64,000 nt of DNA from Empedobacter sedimenti (GTDB lineage Bacteria > Bacteroidota > Bacteroidia > Flavobacteriales > Weeksellaceae), in NCBI RefSeq assembly GCF_030005555.1, contig NZ_JASCQG010000008.1:1-64000 (forward strand). Reading direction: 5' to 3'. Positions 8,771 through 17,292 of this stretch are shown here, in pieces. Below the pieces are notes generated by a model that was not told the DNA's origin, did not search any database, and worked only from the letters and a program-made list of their open reading frames with translations. Both the position numbers and the translations under genes were made by a program. Position 1 is the stretch's first letter. The number at the start of each line of letters is the position of its first letter.

Positions 8771-9817
8771 TTAATTATATTGTTTTTCGTAATAATTTTG
8801 GTAATCACCAGACGTTACATTGTCTAGCCATTCTTTGTTTGATAAAAACCAATCGATTGTTAGACTCAAACCTTGTTCGAAAGTCACACTTGGCTTCCAA
8901 CCTAACTCTTCGTTGATTTTTGTTGCATCAATCGCATAACGTAAATCATGCCCTGGACGATCTTTCACAAATGTGATTAATTGTTCCGAAGTTCCTGCTT
9001 CTTTCCCTAATTTTTCGTCCATTTGCTTGCACAATTCTTTCACCAAATCGATGTTTTTCCACTCATTGAAGCCTCCAACGTTGTAAGAGCCTCCATTTTT
9101 ACCTTCGTGGAAAACTAAATCAATTGCTTTGGCATGATCGATTACGAATAACCAATCGCGTGTATATTTTCCATCTCCATAAATTGGAAGTGGATTTCCA
9201 TTCAAAATATTATGAATACATAACGGAATCAATTTTTCTGGAAAATGATTTGGTCCGTAATTGTTTGAGCAATTCGTCATCACAATTGGTAAACCATATG
9301 TATCGTGATAAGCTCTCACAAAATGATCCGAAGACGCTTTTGAAGCCGAATATGGAGAATGAGGATCATAAGAAGTTTCTTCCGTAAAAAATCCTTCATC
9401 CCCTAAAGCACCAAAAACCTCATCTGTCGAAACATGATGAAAACGTTTTCCTTCAAAATTATTGTTCCAAATCGTTTTTGCGGCATTCAATAAATTTACA
9501 GTTCCAATCACATTCGTCATCACAAATTCTAACGGATTTGTAATCGAACGATCCACGTGAGATTCCGCAGCTAAATGAATTACTCCATCTGGTTGATGTT
9601 TTTCAAAAACTTCTAAAATATGTTTTGCATCTGTAATATCAGCTTTTACGAATTCGTAATTTGATTTACTTTCGATATCTTTCAAATTCTCTAAATTACC
9701 TGCATACGTTAGTGCATCAAGGTTGATAATTTTCGTTTCAGGATAATTCAAAACAAATTCTCTTACAACGTGAGAACCAATAAAACCGGCTCCTCCAGTG
9801 ATTAAGATTGTTTTCAT
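8771..9817 (-). CDS. rfbB: dTDP-glucose 4,6-dehydratase
   Basis: Short-chain dehydrogenase that turns dTDP-glucose into dTDP-4-keto-6-deoxyglucose, a precursor of rhamnose and other deoxysugars. With the start at 9817 it has 348 residues, near the usual 350-360. Visible are the Rossmann motif GGAGFIGSH near residues 8-16, the active-site triad THR-ASP-GLU in STDEVFG at 131-133, and Tyr156/Lys160 in PYSASKAS. The open frame continues upstream to 9904 and would overlap ugd by 65 bases. That extension does not resemble the family, so I chose MKTILITGG. The gap to ugd is 22 bases. The usual partners rfbA, rfbC and rfbD are not in this window. Confidence 0.93.
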   Translation of the reverse strand: MKTILITGGAGFIGSHVVREFVLNYPETKIINLDALTYAGNLENLKDIESKSNYEFVKADITDAKHILEVFEKHQPDGVIHLAAESHVDRSITNPLEFVMTNVIGTVNLLNAAKTIWNNNFEGKRFHHVSTDEVFGALGDEGFFTEETSYDPHSPYSASKASSDHFVRAYHDTYGLPIVMTNCSNNYGPNHFPEKLIPLCIHNILNGNPLPIYGDGKYTRDWLFVIDHAKAIDLVFHEGKNGGSYNVGGFNEWKNIDLVKELCKQMDEKLGKEAGTSEQLITFVKDRPGHDLRYAIDATKINEELGWKPSVTFEQGLSLTIDWFLSNKEWLDNVTSGDYQNYYEKQYN

Positions 9818-9839
9818 AGTATTTTTATAGTTGTTAGTA

Positions 9840-11006
9840 TTAGTCATTTCCAAATAAATCGCGTGTATAAATTTTCTCTTGCACATCAGCCAATTCTGGC
9901 GCATTTCGATTCGAGATAATCACGTCACATTCTTGTTTAAAAGCTTCAAAATCTTTTACCACTTTAGATCCAAAGAAAGAATCCTCCTTCAGAACTGGCT
10001 CATAAACCACCACTTCAATTCCTTTTGCTTTGATACGTTTCATAACGCCTTGAATTGCTGAAGCTCTAAAATTATCTGAACCCGATTTCATGATCAAACG
10101 GTAAACACCAACTTTTTTTGGATTTTTAGCGATGATAGAATCTGCAATAAAATCTTTTCGCGTTCTGTTTGCATCAACAATGGCTTGAATAATATTATTC
10201 GGAACTGCATCATAATTAGCCAATAATTGCTTCGTATCTTTTGGCAAACAATATCCGCCATAACCAAACGAAGGATTGTTGTAATGCGAACCTATACGAG
10301 GATCCAAACCAACACCCTCGATGATTTGTTTACTATCCAAATTGAAAGTTTGCGCATAACTATCCAACTCATTAAAATAAGCGACACGCAATGCTAAATA
10401 GGTATTAGAAAATAATTTGATTGCTTCTGCTTCTGTTGAATGTGTAAACAACGTCGGAATATCTTTCTTAATTGCTCCTTCTTTCAACAAATTTGCAAAA
10501 ACTTCTGCTCTTTCGCTTTGCTCACCAATAATAATTCTTGATGGATACAAATTGTCGTATAAAGCTTTTCCTTCTCTCAAAAATTCAGGAGAAAAAATAA
10601 TATTTTGATAATCTAATCGATCTTTTAAATCCTCAACAAATCCAACTGGAACAGTTGATTTTATAATAACAATCGCATTCGGATTATATTGTTTGACATC
10701 ATTTATAACCGATTCTACACTTGATGTATTAAAGTAGTTTGTTTTTGGATCGTAATCTGTAGGTGTTGCAACAATCACATATTCTGCATTAGTATATGCA
10801 GTTTCTTTTTCTAAAGTTGCAAGAAAATTAAGCTCCTTATTCTGCAAAAAATCTATAATTTCTGTATCTTCAATTGGTGATTTTTTTGCATTGAGCATTG
10901 CAATTTTTTCTGGAACAACATCTAATGCAACTACCTCATTGTGTTGAGCTAATAAAATGGCATTAGATAGACCTACGTAGCCTGTTCCTACTATTGCTAT
11001 TTTCAT
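9840..11006 (-). CDS. ugd: UDP-glucose 6-dehydrogenase
   Basis: NAD-dependent four-electron oxidation of UDP-glucose to UDP-glucuronic acid, a donor for acidic surface glycans. The protein has 388 residues, the same length as E. coli Ugd. It matches from memory over long stretches ([66 protein letters not shown]). The catalytic cysteine is Cys253 in [10 protein letters not shown]. It is the first gene of a two-gene unit with rfbB. The alternative, GDP-mannose dehydrogenase, is unlikely given these matches. Confidence 0.95.
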   Translation of the reverse strand: MKIAIVGTGYVGLSNAILLAQHNEVVALDVVPEKIAMLNAKKSPIEDTEIIDFLQNKELNFLATLEKETAYTNAEYVIVATPTDYDPKTNYFNTSSVESVINDVKQYNPNAIVIIKSTVPVGFVEDLKDRLDYQNIIFSPEFLREGKALYDNLYPSRIIIGEQSERAEVFANLLKEGAIKKDIPTLFTHSTEAEAIKLFSNTYLALRVAYFNELDSYAQTFNLDSKQIIEGVGLDPRIGSHYNNPSFGYGGYCLPKDTKQLLANYDAVPNNIIQAIVDANRTRKDFIADSIIAKNPKKVGVYRLIMKSGSDNFRASAIQGVMKRIKAKGIEVVVYEPVLKEDSFFGSKVVKDFEAFKQECDVIISNRNAPELADVQEKIYTRDLFGND

Positions 11007-11036
11007 TTATGGTTATTTATAATTAGTTTAAGAGAA

Positions 11037-11070
11037 CAAATTTAGTGAATTTCTCTAATATGACCACCAA
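11037..11070 (-). promoter_or_regulatory. Probable ugd-rfbB promoter
   Basis: On the minus strand TAAATTTG (11044-11037) is an exact match to the Bacteroidota -7 consensus. Upstream a TTG (11070-11068) lies 23 bases away, a weak -33 element. The predicted leader to the ugd ATG at 11006 is about 25 bases. Confidence 0.4.
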
Positions 11071-11246
11071 TTTACTAAAAATGAGGGAATAGACAACTAA
11101 GTATTTACAATTAAATAATACGCTATAAATCTTTTTAAGCCATGAATTAACATGATTAATTAAAATGAAAACTGAAAAACTTCAAACAAAATTAGTTCTA
11201 TTTTAATATTCAAATTAACTTTACAAAACTTAAAATATTAAACGTA

Positions 11247-12062
11247 ATGTCTGTAAATAAAGAAATCAAACGAATTACTACCGAAACCATTCGTAACATG
11301 AAATTTCAAGGTGAAAAAATTTCGATGTTAACAGCTTATGATTTTACAATTGCAACTTTAGTTGATGCTGCAGGAACTGAAATTATTTTAGTTGGTGATT
11401 CTGCTGCCAATGTAATGGCTGGACACGAGACAACTTTACCAATCACATTAGACCAAATGATTTATCATGCACAATGCGTGGTTCGTGGTGCAAAACGTGC
11501 CTTGGTTGTGGTTGATTTACCTTTCGGAACTTATCAATCTGATCCACAAAAAGCCTTAGAATCTTCTGTTCGAATTATGAAAGAATCTGGAGCACACGCA
11601 ATCAAATTAGAAGGAGGAAAAGAAATTGAAGAATCTATTCGTCGTATTGTAAATGCTGGTATTCCTGTTATGGGACATTTAGGTCTTACACCACAATCTA
11701 TCTATCAATTTGGTTCGTATAAAGTTCGTGCAAAAAAAGACGAAGAAGCAGAAAAATTGCTAACTGATGCTAAGCTGTTAGAAGAATTAGGATGTTTTTC
11801 ATTAGTAATGGAAAAAATTCCTGCTGATTTAGCTTCTAAAGTTACTGCAGCGGTTAATATTCCTACAATAGGAATTGGAGCAGGAACTGGTTGTGATGGG
11901 CAAGTTTTAGTTGTACACGATATGTTAGGACTTAACAACGAATTCAAACCAAAATTTGTTCGTAAATATTTAAACTTAGAAGATCAAATTCACCAAGCAA
12001 TTGGACAATATGTTGCGGATGTAAAATCGGGCGACTTTCCAAATGCGAATGAACAATATTAA
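11247..12062 (+). CDS. panB: 3-methyl-2-oxobutanoate hydroxymethyltransferase
   Basis: First enzyme of pantothenate synthesis. It transfers a hydroxymethyl group from methylenetetrahydrofolate to alpha-ketoisovalerate, giving ketopantoate, and works in the cytoplasm as a (beta/alpha)8 barrel. The 271-residue length is typical. Family motifs include MLTAYDF, ILVGDSAANVMAGHETTLP (metal and substrate site), KLEGGKE, GHLGLTPQS, and GIGAGTGCDGQVLV near the C-terminus. It is divergent from ugd across a 240-base gap and begins a plus-strand block. PanC and PanD are not nearby. Confidence 0.95.
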   Translation: MSVNKEIKRITTETIRNMKFQGEKISMLTAYDFTIATLVDAAGTEIILVGDSAANVMAGHETTLPITLDQMIYHAQCVVRGAKRALVVVDLPFGTYQSDPQKALESSVRIMKESGAHAIKLEGGKEIEESIRRIVNAGIPVMGHLGLTPQSIYQFGSYKVRAKKDEEAEKLLTDAKLLEELGCFSLVMEKIPADLASKVTAAVNIPTIGIGAGTGCDGQVLVVHDMLGLNNEFKPKFVRKYLNLEDQIHQAIGQYVADVKSGDFPNANEQY

Positions 12063-12082
12063 ATTTTAGTTGAAAGTTTTGG

Positions 12083-12131
12083 GTTTTGAGTTTCTTCTCA
12101 TAACTCAAAACTCATCACTTAAAACTCAAAC
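12083..12131. repeat. AACTCAAAAC repeat cluster before the rluA-like gene
   Basis: GTTTTGAGTT (12083-12092) is the exact inverse of AACTCAAAAC (12102-12111). A further direct copy, AACTCAAAC, lies at 12123-12131 and touches the start codon. The inverted pair could fold as a 10-bp hairpin with a 9-base loop. Runs of AACTCAAAACTC are known to me from intergenic regions of flavobacteria, which suggests a dispersed element. Confidence 0.5.
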
Positions 12132-12815
12132 ATGAATCCAGAAATTTTATTCGAAGATAATCATTTGTTAATCATTAACAAAAAAGCAGGCGAATTAGCA
12201 CAAGGAGACGAAACAGGCGACATTCCACTTATAGATAGTCTAAAGGACTATATAAAACAACGCGATAACAAACCTGGAAATGTTTTCTTGGGATTGGTAC
12301 ATCGTTTGGATCGTCCAACTTCTGGTGTGTTGATTTTTGCTAAAACTTCGAAAGCATTGACACGAATGAACGAAATGTTTCAGAAACGAAATATTGACAA
12401 AGTTTACCGTGCCATTGTACAAAGCAAACCACCAAAAGACTTCGAAAGATTAGAACATTATCTAAAGAAAAATCCTAAAAATAATAAAACAACAGTTTAT
12501 TCTAAACCTACTGCTGATGCAAAAAAAGCAATTTTAGAATATACGTATTTAGGTGCTTTAGATACTTTTCATTGTGTCGAAGTAAAGTTATTTACAGGTC
12601 GTTCGCATCAAATTCGCGCGCAACTTTCTTCTGTTGGTTGTCCTATCAAAGGCGATTTAAAATACGGTGCTAAACGTTCTAATCCTGACGGAAGCATTTG
12701 TTTACATGCGCATCGCATTACATTCGAACATCCTGTCAAAAAAGAAGAAATGACAATTGTAGCTCCAGTTCCGAAAGATGCAATTTGGCAAGCAACGAAC
12801 AAATTTAATTCGTAA
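12132..12815 (+). CDS. RluA-family pseudouridine synthase without S4 domain
   Basis: A 227-residue RNA pseudouridine synthase. The catalytic aspartate is Asp60 in LVHRLDRPTSGVLIFAKT, the RluA/RluC/RluD family motif. TGRSHQIRAQLSSVGCPI is the second conserved block, and LHAHRITFEHP the third. The N-terminal S4 domain of RluC and RluD is absent, so the protein is closer to the short RluA/TruC class. The exact target (23S rRNA, 16S rRNA or tRNA) cannot be decided. It lies 24 bases before an acyltransferase gene, so they may be co-transcribed. Confidence 0.88.
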   Translation: MNPEILFEDNHLLIINKKAGELAQGDETGDIPLIDSLKDYIKQRDNKPGNVFLGLVHRLDRPTSGVLIFAKTSKALTRMNEMFQKRNIDKVYRAIVQSKPPKDFERLEHYLKKNPKNNKTTVYSKPTADAKKAILEYTYLGALDTFHCVEVKLFTGRSHQIRAQLSSVGCPIKGDLKYGAKRSNPDGSICLHAHRITFEHPVKKEEMTIVAPVPKDAIWQATNKFNS

Positions 12816-12839
12816 ATTTGTAGCTTATTTGTTTGTCAA

Positions 12840-13700
12840 ATGAACAGCATTTTTTATTTCATAATTTATCAAATTTCACGTTTACCACTTTCGGTTTTAT
12901 ATAGATTTTCAGACTTTCTGTTCTTTCTGTTGTACACGGTTATTGGTTATAGAAGACGCGTTATTAGAACAAATTTAGAAAACTCTTTTCCCGAAAAATC
13001 TCACGAAGAAATCAAAGCAATTCACAAGAAATTCTATGCGAACTTTTGTGATTATTTGGTTGAAACTTTAAAAAGTTTTTCTATTTCTCAAGAAGAATTG
13101 GACAAACGATTTACCTATTCTAATCTCGACATTTTTAATGAAATAAAAACTGAAAAACGAGATGTCATGATGATGTGTGGACATATTTTCAATTGGGAAT
13201 GGTTTATTGGAACGGTAAAACATTTACCAACAAAAGAAAGTGCAGCTGTTTATCATAAAATTAGAAATCCTTTTTGGAACGATAAAATCAATGCGATGCG
13301 TGGTCGTTTTGGCACAAAAGCATTGGATATGAAAGATGTGTTACGTTTTATGATGAAAGCTCCAAATGATGGAGAATTAGCCTATTTATTTGTCGCAGAT
13401 CAAAGTCCAAAACAATCGGCAGTTCATTATTTTATTGATTTTCTCAATCAGAGAACGCCTGTTTTTAATGGTTTTGATAAAATTGCTCGACGCAAAGATA
13501 TGGGAGTTGTATTCTGTCAAACCGAGAAAATAAAACGAGGTCATTATCACACAACTTTTATTCGACTACAACCTCAACAAGAGAAATTTGAAGAAAATGA
13601 AATTGTTCATCAATTTTTTCATCATTTAGAACAAACCATTCAACAACATCCAGATAATTGGCTTTGGAGCCACAAGCGTTGGAAATACGCCGATTTGTAA
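12840..13700 (+). CDS. Lysophospholipid/lipid A acyltransferase (LpxL/HtrB family)
   Basis: A 286-residue inner-membrane acyltransferase of the lipid A biosynthesis type. It starts with a hydrophobic anchor (about residues 1-35) followed by basic RRRVIRTNLENSFP. CGHIFNWEWF is the active-site HX(4)-type motif in the form usual for Bacteroidota. YLFVADQSPK is the second conserved block, and the protein ends NWLWSHKRWKY, a hallmark of the family. It is expected to add a secondary acyl chain to lipid A. It sits 12 bases before a glycosyltransferase gene. Confidence 0.9.
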   Translation: MNSIFYFIIYQISRLPLSVLYRFSDFLFFLLYTVIGYRRRVIRTNLENSFPEKSHEEIKAIHKKFYANFCDYLVETLKSFSISQEELDKRFTYSNLDIFNEIKTEKRDVMMMCGHIFNWEWFIGTVKHLPTKESAAVYHKIRNPFWNDKINAMRGRFGTKALDMKDVLRFMMKAPNDGELAYLFVADQSPKQSAVHYFIDFLNQRTPVFNGFDKIARRKDMGVVFCQTEKIKRGHYHTTFIRLQPQQEKFEENEIVHQFFHHLEQTIQQHPDNWLWSHKRWKYADL

Positions 13701-13712
13701 TTTTAAATATTC

Positions 13713-14705
13713 ATGAAAACAGCAATTGCAATCCTAAATTGGAATGGCGAAAAATTATTGCCTCAATTTTTACCTTCGGTTATTAACAATTCTAGAAACG
13801 CAACAATTTATGTAATTGATAATGCGTCGACTGACAACTCAATCGAATTGTTGAAAACTCAATTTCCTTCAATAAAAATCATCCAGAACAAAGGAAATTA
13901 TGGCTTTGCGCAAGGTTATAATGAAGGTTTAAAACAGATTGATGCAGAATATTTTTGTTTGTTAAATTCGGATGTTGAAGTAACTGAAAATTGGATTGAA
14001 CCAATTGAAAAAATGTTTGACAACAATCCTGATATCGCCGCAATTCAACCCAAAATATTAGACTACAAAAACAAAGAGTATTTTGAATATGCCGGTGCTG
14101 GAGGAGGTTTCATTGATAAATTTGGTTATCCATTTTGTCGAGGACGTGTTTTTTCAACTTTAGAAAAAGACAATGGACAATACAACGACACCACACAAAT
14201 TTTTTGGGCTACGGGTGCTAGTTTATTCATTCGAAAAAAAGATTTCTTTGAACAAAATGGTTTTGACGAAGATTTTTTTGCTCATATGGAAGAAATTGAT
14301 TTATGTTGGCGATTAAACAATGCTGGTCGAAAAATTTATTATTGTGGAGAATCAACTGTTTATCATTTGGGTGGTGCAACTTTGGATAAATCCAATCCAA
14401 AAAAATGGTATTTAAATTACCGCAATAGTTTGTGGATGATGCTTAAAAATCTACCTGCAAGCAAGCTTTTCCCAATGATTTTCACACGCCTTTCTATGGA
14501 CGGAATTGCTTCTATTGCATTTTTACCAAAGCAAGGTTTACCACATGTTTGGGCTGTCTTCATCTCTCATATGCACTTTTACAGAGGTTTCTTTAAGATG
14601 TACAAAAAGCGTCAACAACATCAAATTAAAAATTATTCTGATAAAGAATTATTGCCTTTTCAATATTTCGTACAAAAACGCCAGTACTTTAAGGATTTGA
14701 ACTAA
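13713..14705 (+). CDS. Glycosyltransferase family 2 (rhamnosyltransferase-like)
   Basis: A 330-residue GT2 protein with AIAILNWNGEKLLPQFLPS at the start, VIDNASTDNSIELL for the nucleotide pocket, GNYGFAQGYNEGL, LLNSDVEVTENW in place of DxD, and FFAHMEEIDLCWRL, the ED-like acceptor motif of WbbL/rhamnosyltransferase-type enzymes. The C-terminal third includes a hydrophobic stretch near residues 245-290 that may bind the membrane. Position after a lipid A acyltransferase suggests a role in lipopolysaccharide or another envelope glycan. Confidence 0.88.
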   Translation: MKTAIAILNWNGEKLLPQFLPSVINNSRNATIYVIDNASTDNSIELLKTQFPSIKIIQNKGNYGFAQGYNEGLKQIDAEYFCLLNSDVEVTENWIEPIEKMFDNNPDIAAIQPKILDYKNKEYFEYAGAGGGFIDKFGYPFCRGRVFSTLEKDNGQYNDTTQIFWATGASLFIRKKDFFEQNGFDEDFFAHMEEIDLCWRLNNAGRKIYYCGESTVYHLGGATLDKSNPKKWYLNYRNSLWMMLKNLPASKLFPMIFTRLSMDGIASIAFLPKQGLPHVWAVFISHMHFYRGFFKMYKKRQQHQIKNYSDKELLPFQYFVQKRQYFKDLN

Positions 14706-14746
14706 TTACACTTCAAACATTATATCATTTCTTAAAATTTCTATAA

Positions 14747-14778
14747 TTTTTTAATTCTATTATTGTAGAATTAAAAAA
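14747..14778. repeat. Perfect 13-bp inverted repeat before a GLPGLI gene
   Basis: TTTTTTAATTCTA (14747-14759) and TAGAATTAAAAAA (14766-14778) are exact reverse complements with a 6-base loop. It ends 33 bases before the ATG at 14812. It could terminate the upstream glycosyltransferase transcript or act as a regulator site. The arms are AT-only apart from one pair, so RNA stability is modest. Confidence 0.5.
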
Positions 14779-14811
14779 TATTATTATCATTGTAGTACAA
14801 ATAAAACTACT

Positions 14812-15603
14812 ATGAAAAAAATATTGACATTATTTACATTTTGCTCTTTGCTTACAACTACATCTTTTGCTCAAAAACTTGAAGTGAATTATCAAGAAAC
14901 TACTGAAGTTAACGTAGAAGAATTAAAGAAAAACATGAAAGTTGAATCGACAGGTTCTGTTAATTTACCTAAAGATTTTTACGACAATATGTTTAAAAGC
15001 ATGGGAGAGCCAAAAGATTACACTTTAACTATTTATGATAATGTTTCTACTTACAAAAAAGTTGAAAAAATAAGTAATGGTCAAACAAACGGTGGTTTTT
15101 CAGTGTCTGTCGGTTTTTCTGGAGGAGGAAATGGTATTTATAAAGATTTAGTTACAAAAGAGTATGCTAAAAGCTCAAATTTAATGGACAAGTCCTATTT
15201 GATAAAAGATAAATTAACCGAATACAAATGGCAATTGACGCGCGAAACAAAGAAGTTAATTGGTTTTGATGTCAAAAAAGCAACTGCTGTTATTGATAGT
15301 ACAAGAACTATCGTTGCATGGTATACACCGAGTATTGCTGTAAAAGATGGTCCATTAATGTACAATGGTTTACCAGGATTAATTTTAGAATTAGAGATTA
15401 TCAATACTAAAAAAACTGATAAAAAAGGATTTGGAAATGTAACAATCAGAGCAACCGAAGTAAAGGAAGTTGCAGACATGAAACCAATAGAAAAGCCAAA
15501 AGAAAAGAATGTTATTTCGGAAAAAGATTTTGAAGAATTAGCAAAAAAACAAATGGCACGTTTCGAAGAAATGCGAACAGAAAGTGTTGATAAAAAAGAT
15601 TAA
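14812..15603 (+). CDS. GLPGLI family secreted protein (1)
   Basis: A 263-residue exported protein of the Bacteroidota-specific GLPGLI family (TIGR01200). A Sec signal peptide is visible at residues 1-20 (basic start, hydrophobic core, TTSFAQ cleavage region). The family signature is exact in LMYNGLPGLILELEI, preceded by the conserved IAVKDGP and the W-x-L-T-R-E-T-K block. The C-terminus has the family's charged tail with KPKEKNVIS and RFEEMR. It is 46 percent or so similar by eye to the next gene, a tandem paralogue. Function is unknown. It is probably periplasmic. Confidence 0.88.
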   Translation: MKKILTLFTFCSLLTTTSFAQKLEVNYQETTEVNVEELKKNMKVESTGSVNLPKDFYDNMFKSMGEPKDYTLTIYDNVSTYKKVEKISNGQTNGGFSVSVGFSGGGNGIYKDLVTKEYAKSSNLMDKSYLIKDKLTEYKWQLTRETKKLIGFDVKKATAVIDSTRTIVAWYTPSIAVKDGPLMYNGLPGLILELEIINTKKTDKKGFGNVTIRATEVKEVADMKPIEKPKEKNVISEKDFEELAKKQMARFEEMRTESVDKKD

Positions 15604-15672
15604 ACTTATTTTTTTGATTTTGATTAAACAATTGAGCGTTTTTGTTGTCTAATAGAATAAATCACAACAATT

Positions 15673-16449
15673 ATGAAAAAAATAATTTCAATTTTTGTTT
15701 TACTATTTAGTTTCCTAGCTTTTGCACAACAAGAAAAGTTAGAAGTAACTTATACTTCTCGAATGATTTTGCCAGATGACTTTTCGTTTCAACCTCGTGG
15801 AGATGGACGAACAATGCCAAAAGAAATGCAAGAGCAATTCAAGAAAAATATACAAGAACCACAAGAAGCTGTTTTAACTATTCTTGGAGATGAATCTGTT
15901 TATAAAATGGTCGAAAAAATTTCAAATGATCAAAGTCAAGGTTCAAGAGGAATGAGAGGTGGAATGCGAATGATGGCTATGAATGGAGATAATATCTATA
16001 AAAATAGTACAACTCATCAAATTTTGAAAGAACAAAATGTCATGGGAAAAAGCTATGTTATTAAAGATTCTTTACAAAATTTTGATTGGAAATTAACGCG
16101 CGAAACAAAAACAATCCTAGGAAACGAAGCTAAAAAAGCAACCGCAATTATAGACAGCGTACAAACAACAGTTTGGTATATTCCGACATTGAAATACAAA
16201 ACTGGACCCGAAAATTATTGGGGTCTACCTGGATTAATTGCAGAAGTGGAAACAAAATTTGATAGAGGAATGATGAAAGGTACAAGAATCATAAGTTTAA
16301 CTGATCTTAAAACTTCATCAAGCACAAAAACAATTGAAAAACCAAAAGATAAGAATACAATTACTCAAAAAGAGTATAATAAATTAATGCAAGAGCAACG
16401 TAGTCGATTTGAAGAAATGCGAAATTCTGGTGTAAATAAACGAGATTAA
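15673..16449 (+). CDS. GLPGLI family secreted protein (2)
   Basis: A 258-residue tandem paralogue of the preceding gene. It has a signal peptide ending near FLAFAQQ, the signature YWGLPGLIAEVE, the shared DWKLTRETKTILG block, and the C-terminal KPKDKNTIT...RFEEMRNSGVNKRD-type tail. A methionine- and glycine-rich loop (residues about 95-112, GSRGMRGGMRMM) is peculiar to this copy. The gap to gene 1 is 69 bases with no convincing terminator, so they may be co-transcribed. Function is unknown. Confidence 0.88.
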   Translation: MKKIISIFVLLFSFLAFAQQEKLEVTYTSRMILPDDFSFQPRGDGRTMPKEMQEQFKKNIQEPQEAVLTILGDESVYKMVEKISNDQSQGSRGMRGGMRMMAMNGDNIYKNSTTHQILKEQNVMGKSYVIKDSLQNFDWKLTRETKTILGNEAKKATAIIDSVQTTVWYIPTLKYKTGPENYWGLPGLIAEVETKFDRGMMKGTRIISLTDLKTSSSTKTIEKPKDKNTITQKEYNKLMQEQRSRFEEMRNSGVNKRD

Positions 16450-16551
16450 ATCACTCATTATTTTTAGTTTATTTTTAATAAAAAATAGTGCTAATTAAAA
16501 GAAGATTAGCTTATATTTAATCATCATAATAAACAAAAAAATAAAAAGACT

Positions 16552-17154
16552 ATGAAAGCATTAATTATCGTAGACATGCAATACGATTTCTTACCAGGTG
16601 GTGCTTTAGCTGTAAACGAAGGAGATCAACTTATTGATCGTATCAATAAATTACAAGATAAATTTGACCTTGTTGTTGCAACACAAGATTGGCATCCAGC
16701 AAATCATAAAAGTTTTGCTTCGCAACACTCAGGTAAAGTTCCGTTTGATGTGATAGAATTAAATGGAACAAAACAGGTACTTTGGCCAGATCACTGTGTA
16801 CAAGGTACAAAAGGTGCAGAATTGCACAAAGATTTGAAACAAAATAAAATTAGCGCAATTATTCGTAAAGGAATGAATCCGAATGTAGATTCGTACAGTG
16901 CTTTTTTTGATGTAAATAAAAAAAATCCGACAGGTCTTGATGGTTATTTAAAAGACCACAACGTTACAAGTGTTTACATTTGCGGATTAGCTGCAGACTA
17001 TTGTGTGTATTACACAGCAAAGGACGCATTGGCATTAGGATACACAACAAATATTTTGGAAGGCTCTACACGCGCCATCAATCCTGAATATTTTGATGAG
17101 TTAAAAGAAGATTTTGTAAAGAAAGGAGGAAAAGTTTCGACTTACTTATTATAA
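16552..17154 (+). CDS. pncA: Nicotinamidase
   Basis: Cysteine hydrolase converting nicotinamide to nicotinate in NAD salvage; the family often also hydrolyses pyrazinamide. Length 200 residues is typical. The catalytic triad is readable as Asp8, Lys106 (IIRKGMNP) and Cys151 (LAADYCVYYTA). The metal site is Asp46, His48 and His52 (TQDWHPANH). WPDHCVQGTKGAEL is also a family hallmark. It stands alone between GLPGLI genes 2 and 3 and is followed by its own terminator, so it is probably a single-gene unit. Confidence 0.95.
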   Translation: MKALIIVDMQYDFLPGGALAVNEGDQLIDRINKLQDKFDLVVATQDWHPANHKSFASQHSGKVPFDVIELNGTKQVLWPDHCVQGTKGAELHKDLKQNKISAIIRKGMNPNVDSYSAFFDVNKKNPTGLDGYLKDHNVTSVYICGLAADYCVYYTAKDALALGYTTNILEGSTRAINPEYFDELKEDFVKKGGKVSTYLL

Positions 17155-17176
17155 AAACTTACAATAACAAGGTTCT

Positions 17177-17222
17177 AAAATGTCATTTAAATTAATTTAA
17201 TTAGTTGAATGACATTTTTTTA
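17177..17222 (+). terminator. Intrinsic terminator of pncA
   Basis: AAAATGTCATT (17177-17187) pairs with AATGACATTTT (17208-17218), and the stem can extend inward by about two pairs with a G-U. The right arm runs into a T-tract, as expected for a plus-strand rho-independent terminator. Confidence 0.75.
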
Positions 17223-17292
17223 TTATAAAAATTCAATCAAATTCTGTAACATTAGTTTGTTCTTTTAGACTAACTAATAAAATATAGAAACT

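Noticed and set aside
8771-9904. Longer rfbB frame beginning at 9904
   Set aside because: The extra 29 residues overlap ugd by 65 bases and have no family similarity; the Rossmann fold begins at the ATG at 9817.
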